From JBFXDW01 sp050180745 (GTDB taxonomy: Bacteria; Pseudomonadota; Alphaproteobacteria; UBA9219): a stretch of DNA of 31,265 nucleotides. Location: the NCBI GenBank assembly GCA_050180745.1, contig JBFXDW010000006.1, forward strand, positions 1 through 31,265. Reading direction: 5' to 3'. This document shows positions 31,085-31,265 of this stretch, in pieces. Under the pieces are notes generated by a model. That model made no database searches and had not been told where the DNA came from. It was given only the letters and a program-made list of their open reading frames with translations. The position numbers and the translations under genes were made by a program. Position 1 is the stretch's first letter. The number at the start of each line of letters is the position of its first letter.

Positions 31085-31265
31085 TTATATTTCCTCGTCA
31101 GCAAGAAGGTCATAAGTTTTAATGTTGGCATCGGCAATCGCTTGCAGCTGCGCCAGCTTAGCCGCATTTTGCTTGCCTCCCTTAAACAAGTGAGCAAAGC
31201 GTTTTTGCAACTTAAAATATTCTTCAACAGGCACATGATCTTTGATCTTAGTTGTCCCTGTTACC
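31085..31265 (-). CDS. 2-oxoacid:ferredoxin oxidoreductase beta subunit, C-terminal end only
   Basis: The last 59 codons of a gene continue beyond the window. The sequence VTGTTKIKDHVPVEEYFKLQ followed by KRFAHLF matches the conserved tail of PorB/VorB-type beta subunits, which bind thiamine diphosphate and one Fe-S cluster in pyruvate or 2-oxoacid:ferredoxin oxidoreductases. The catalytic motifs are outside the window, so the exact substrate cannot be called. The stop codon directly abuts the start of the GltD-like gene, giving strong evidence for one operon. Confidence 0.8.
   Translation of the reverse strand, partial: VTGTTKIKDHVPVEEYFKLQKRFAHLFKGGKQNAAKLAQLQAIADANIKTYDLLADEEI

Overview
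The window looks like chromosomal DNA of a low-to-moderate GC alphaproteobacterium. The evidence is a divK-pleD pair whose DivK closely resembles Caulobacter DivK, a ctpA / divergent polysaccharide deacetylase / rppH run, an adjacent birA-coaX pair, alphaproteobacterial-type RpoB and RNase D, and an FdxA-type seven-iron ferredoxin. I cannot place it below class. A pyruvate:ferredoxin-oxidoreductase-type operon points to some capacity for ferredoxin-linked 2-oxoacid metabolism. No rRNA, tRNA, CRISPR array, transposase or phage gene was seen.

Layout. 1-3832 (minus) is rpoB, cut by the window edge. 3833-5540 holds two unrecognised small envelope genes whose 3' ends each carry a copy of a 96-bp direct repeat. 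5559-7844 (minus) is a Cache-domain hybrid histidine kinase, divergent from prfC (7993-9597, plus). 9676-10894 is a self-contained rplJ-rplL unit with an L10 leader and a terminator, on the strand opposite to rpoB and about 6 kb from it, so the usual rplJL-rpoBC operon is split. 10896-12978 (minus) is divK-pleD plus a small exported protein overlapping the end of pleD. 13135-14676 is birA-coaX, with a tiny unlisted Flp-type pilin gene antisense to the coaX end (14652-14801). 14999-18120 is the ctpA / deacetylase / rppH operon. 18148-22792 (minus) carries a cation/proton antiporter, an MTAN-like nucleosidase, RNase D and a single-pass envelope protein.

22793-23391 is a gene-free stretch full of palindromic repeats. 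It is followed by a lipoprotein gene interrupted by 680 undetermined bases, a MarR-type regulator, and a two-gene unit of a small exported protein plus a Mur-ligase-family enzyme with an unusual P-loop. 27501-28082 is fdxA, preceded by a repeat element. 28096-29338 is a short patch of unrecognised minus-strand small ORFs, one with an in-frame stop. 29465-31265 (minus) is the end of a PorB-like 2-oxoacid:ferredoxin oxidoreductase beta subunit abutting a GltD-like flavoprotein with extra iron-sulfur clusters.

Functional themes are transcription and translation (rpoB, rplJL, prfC), cell-cycle and c-di-GMP signalling (divK, pleD, hybrid kinase), envelope maintenance (CtpA, Mur ligase, lipoproteins) and RNA turnover (RppH, RNase D). 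The most unusual points are the rearranged ribosomal/RNA polymerase operon, the 3'-end direct repeat, the orphan pilin, the Mur-ligase/small exported protein pair, and the damaged small-ORF patch.
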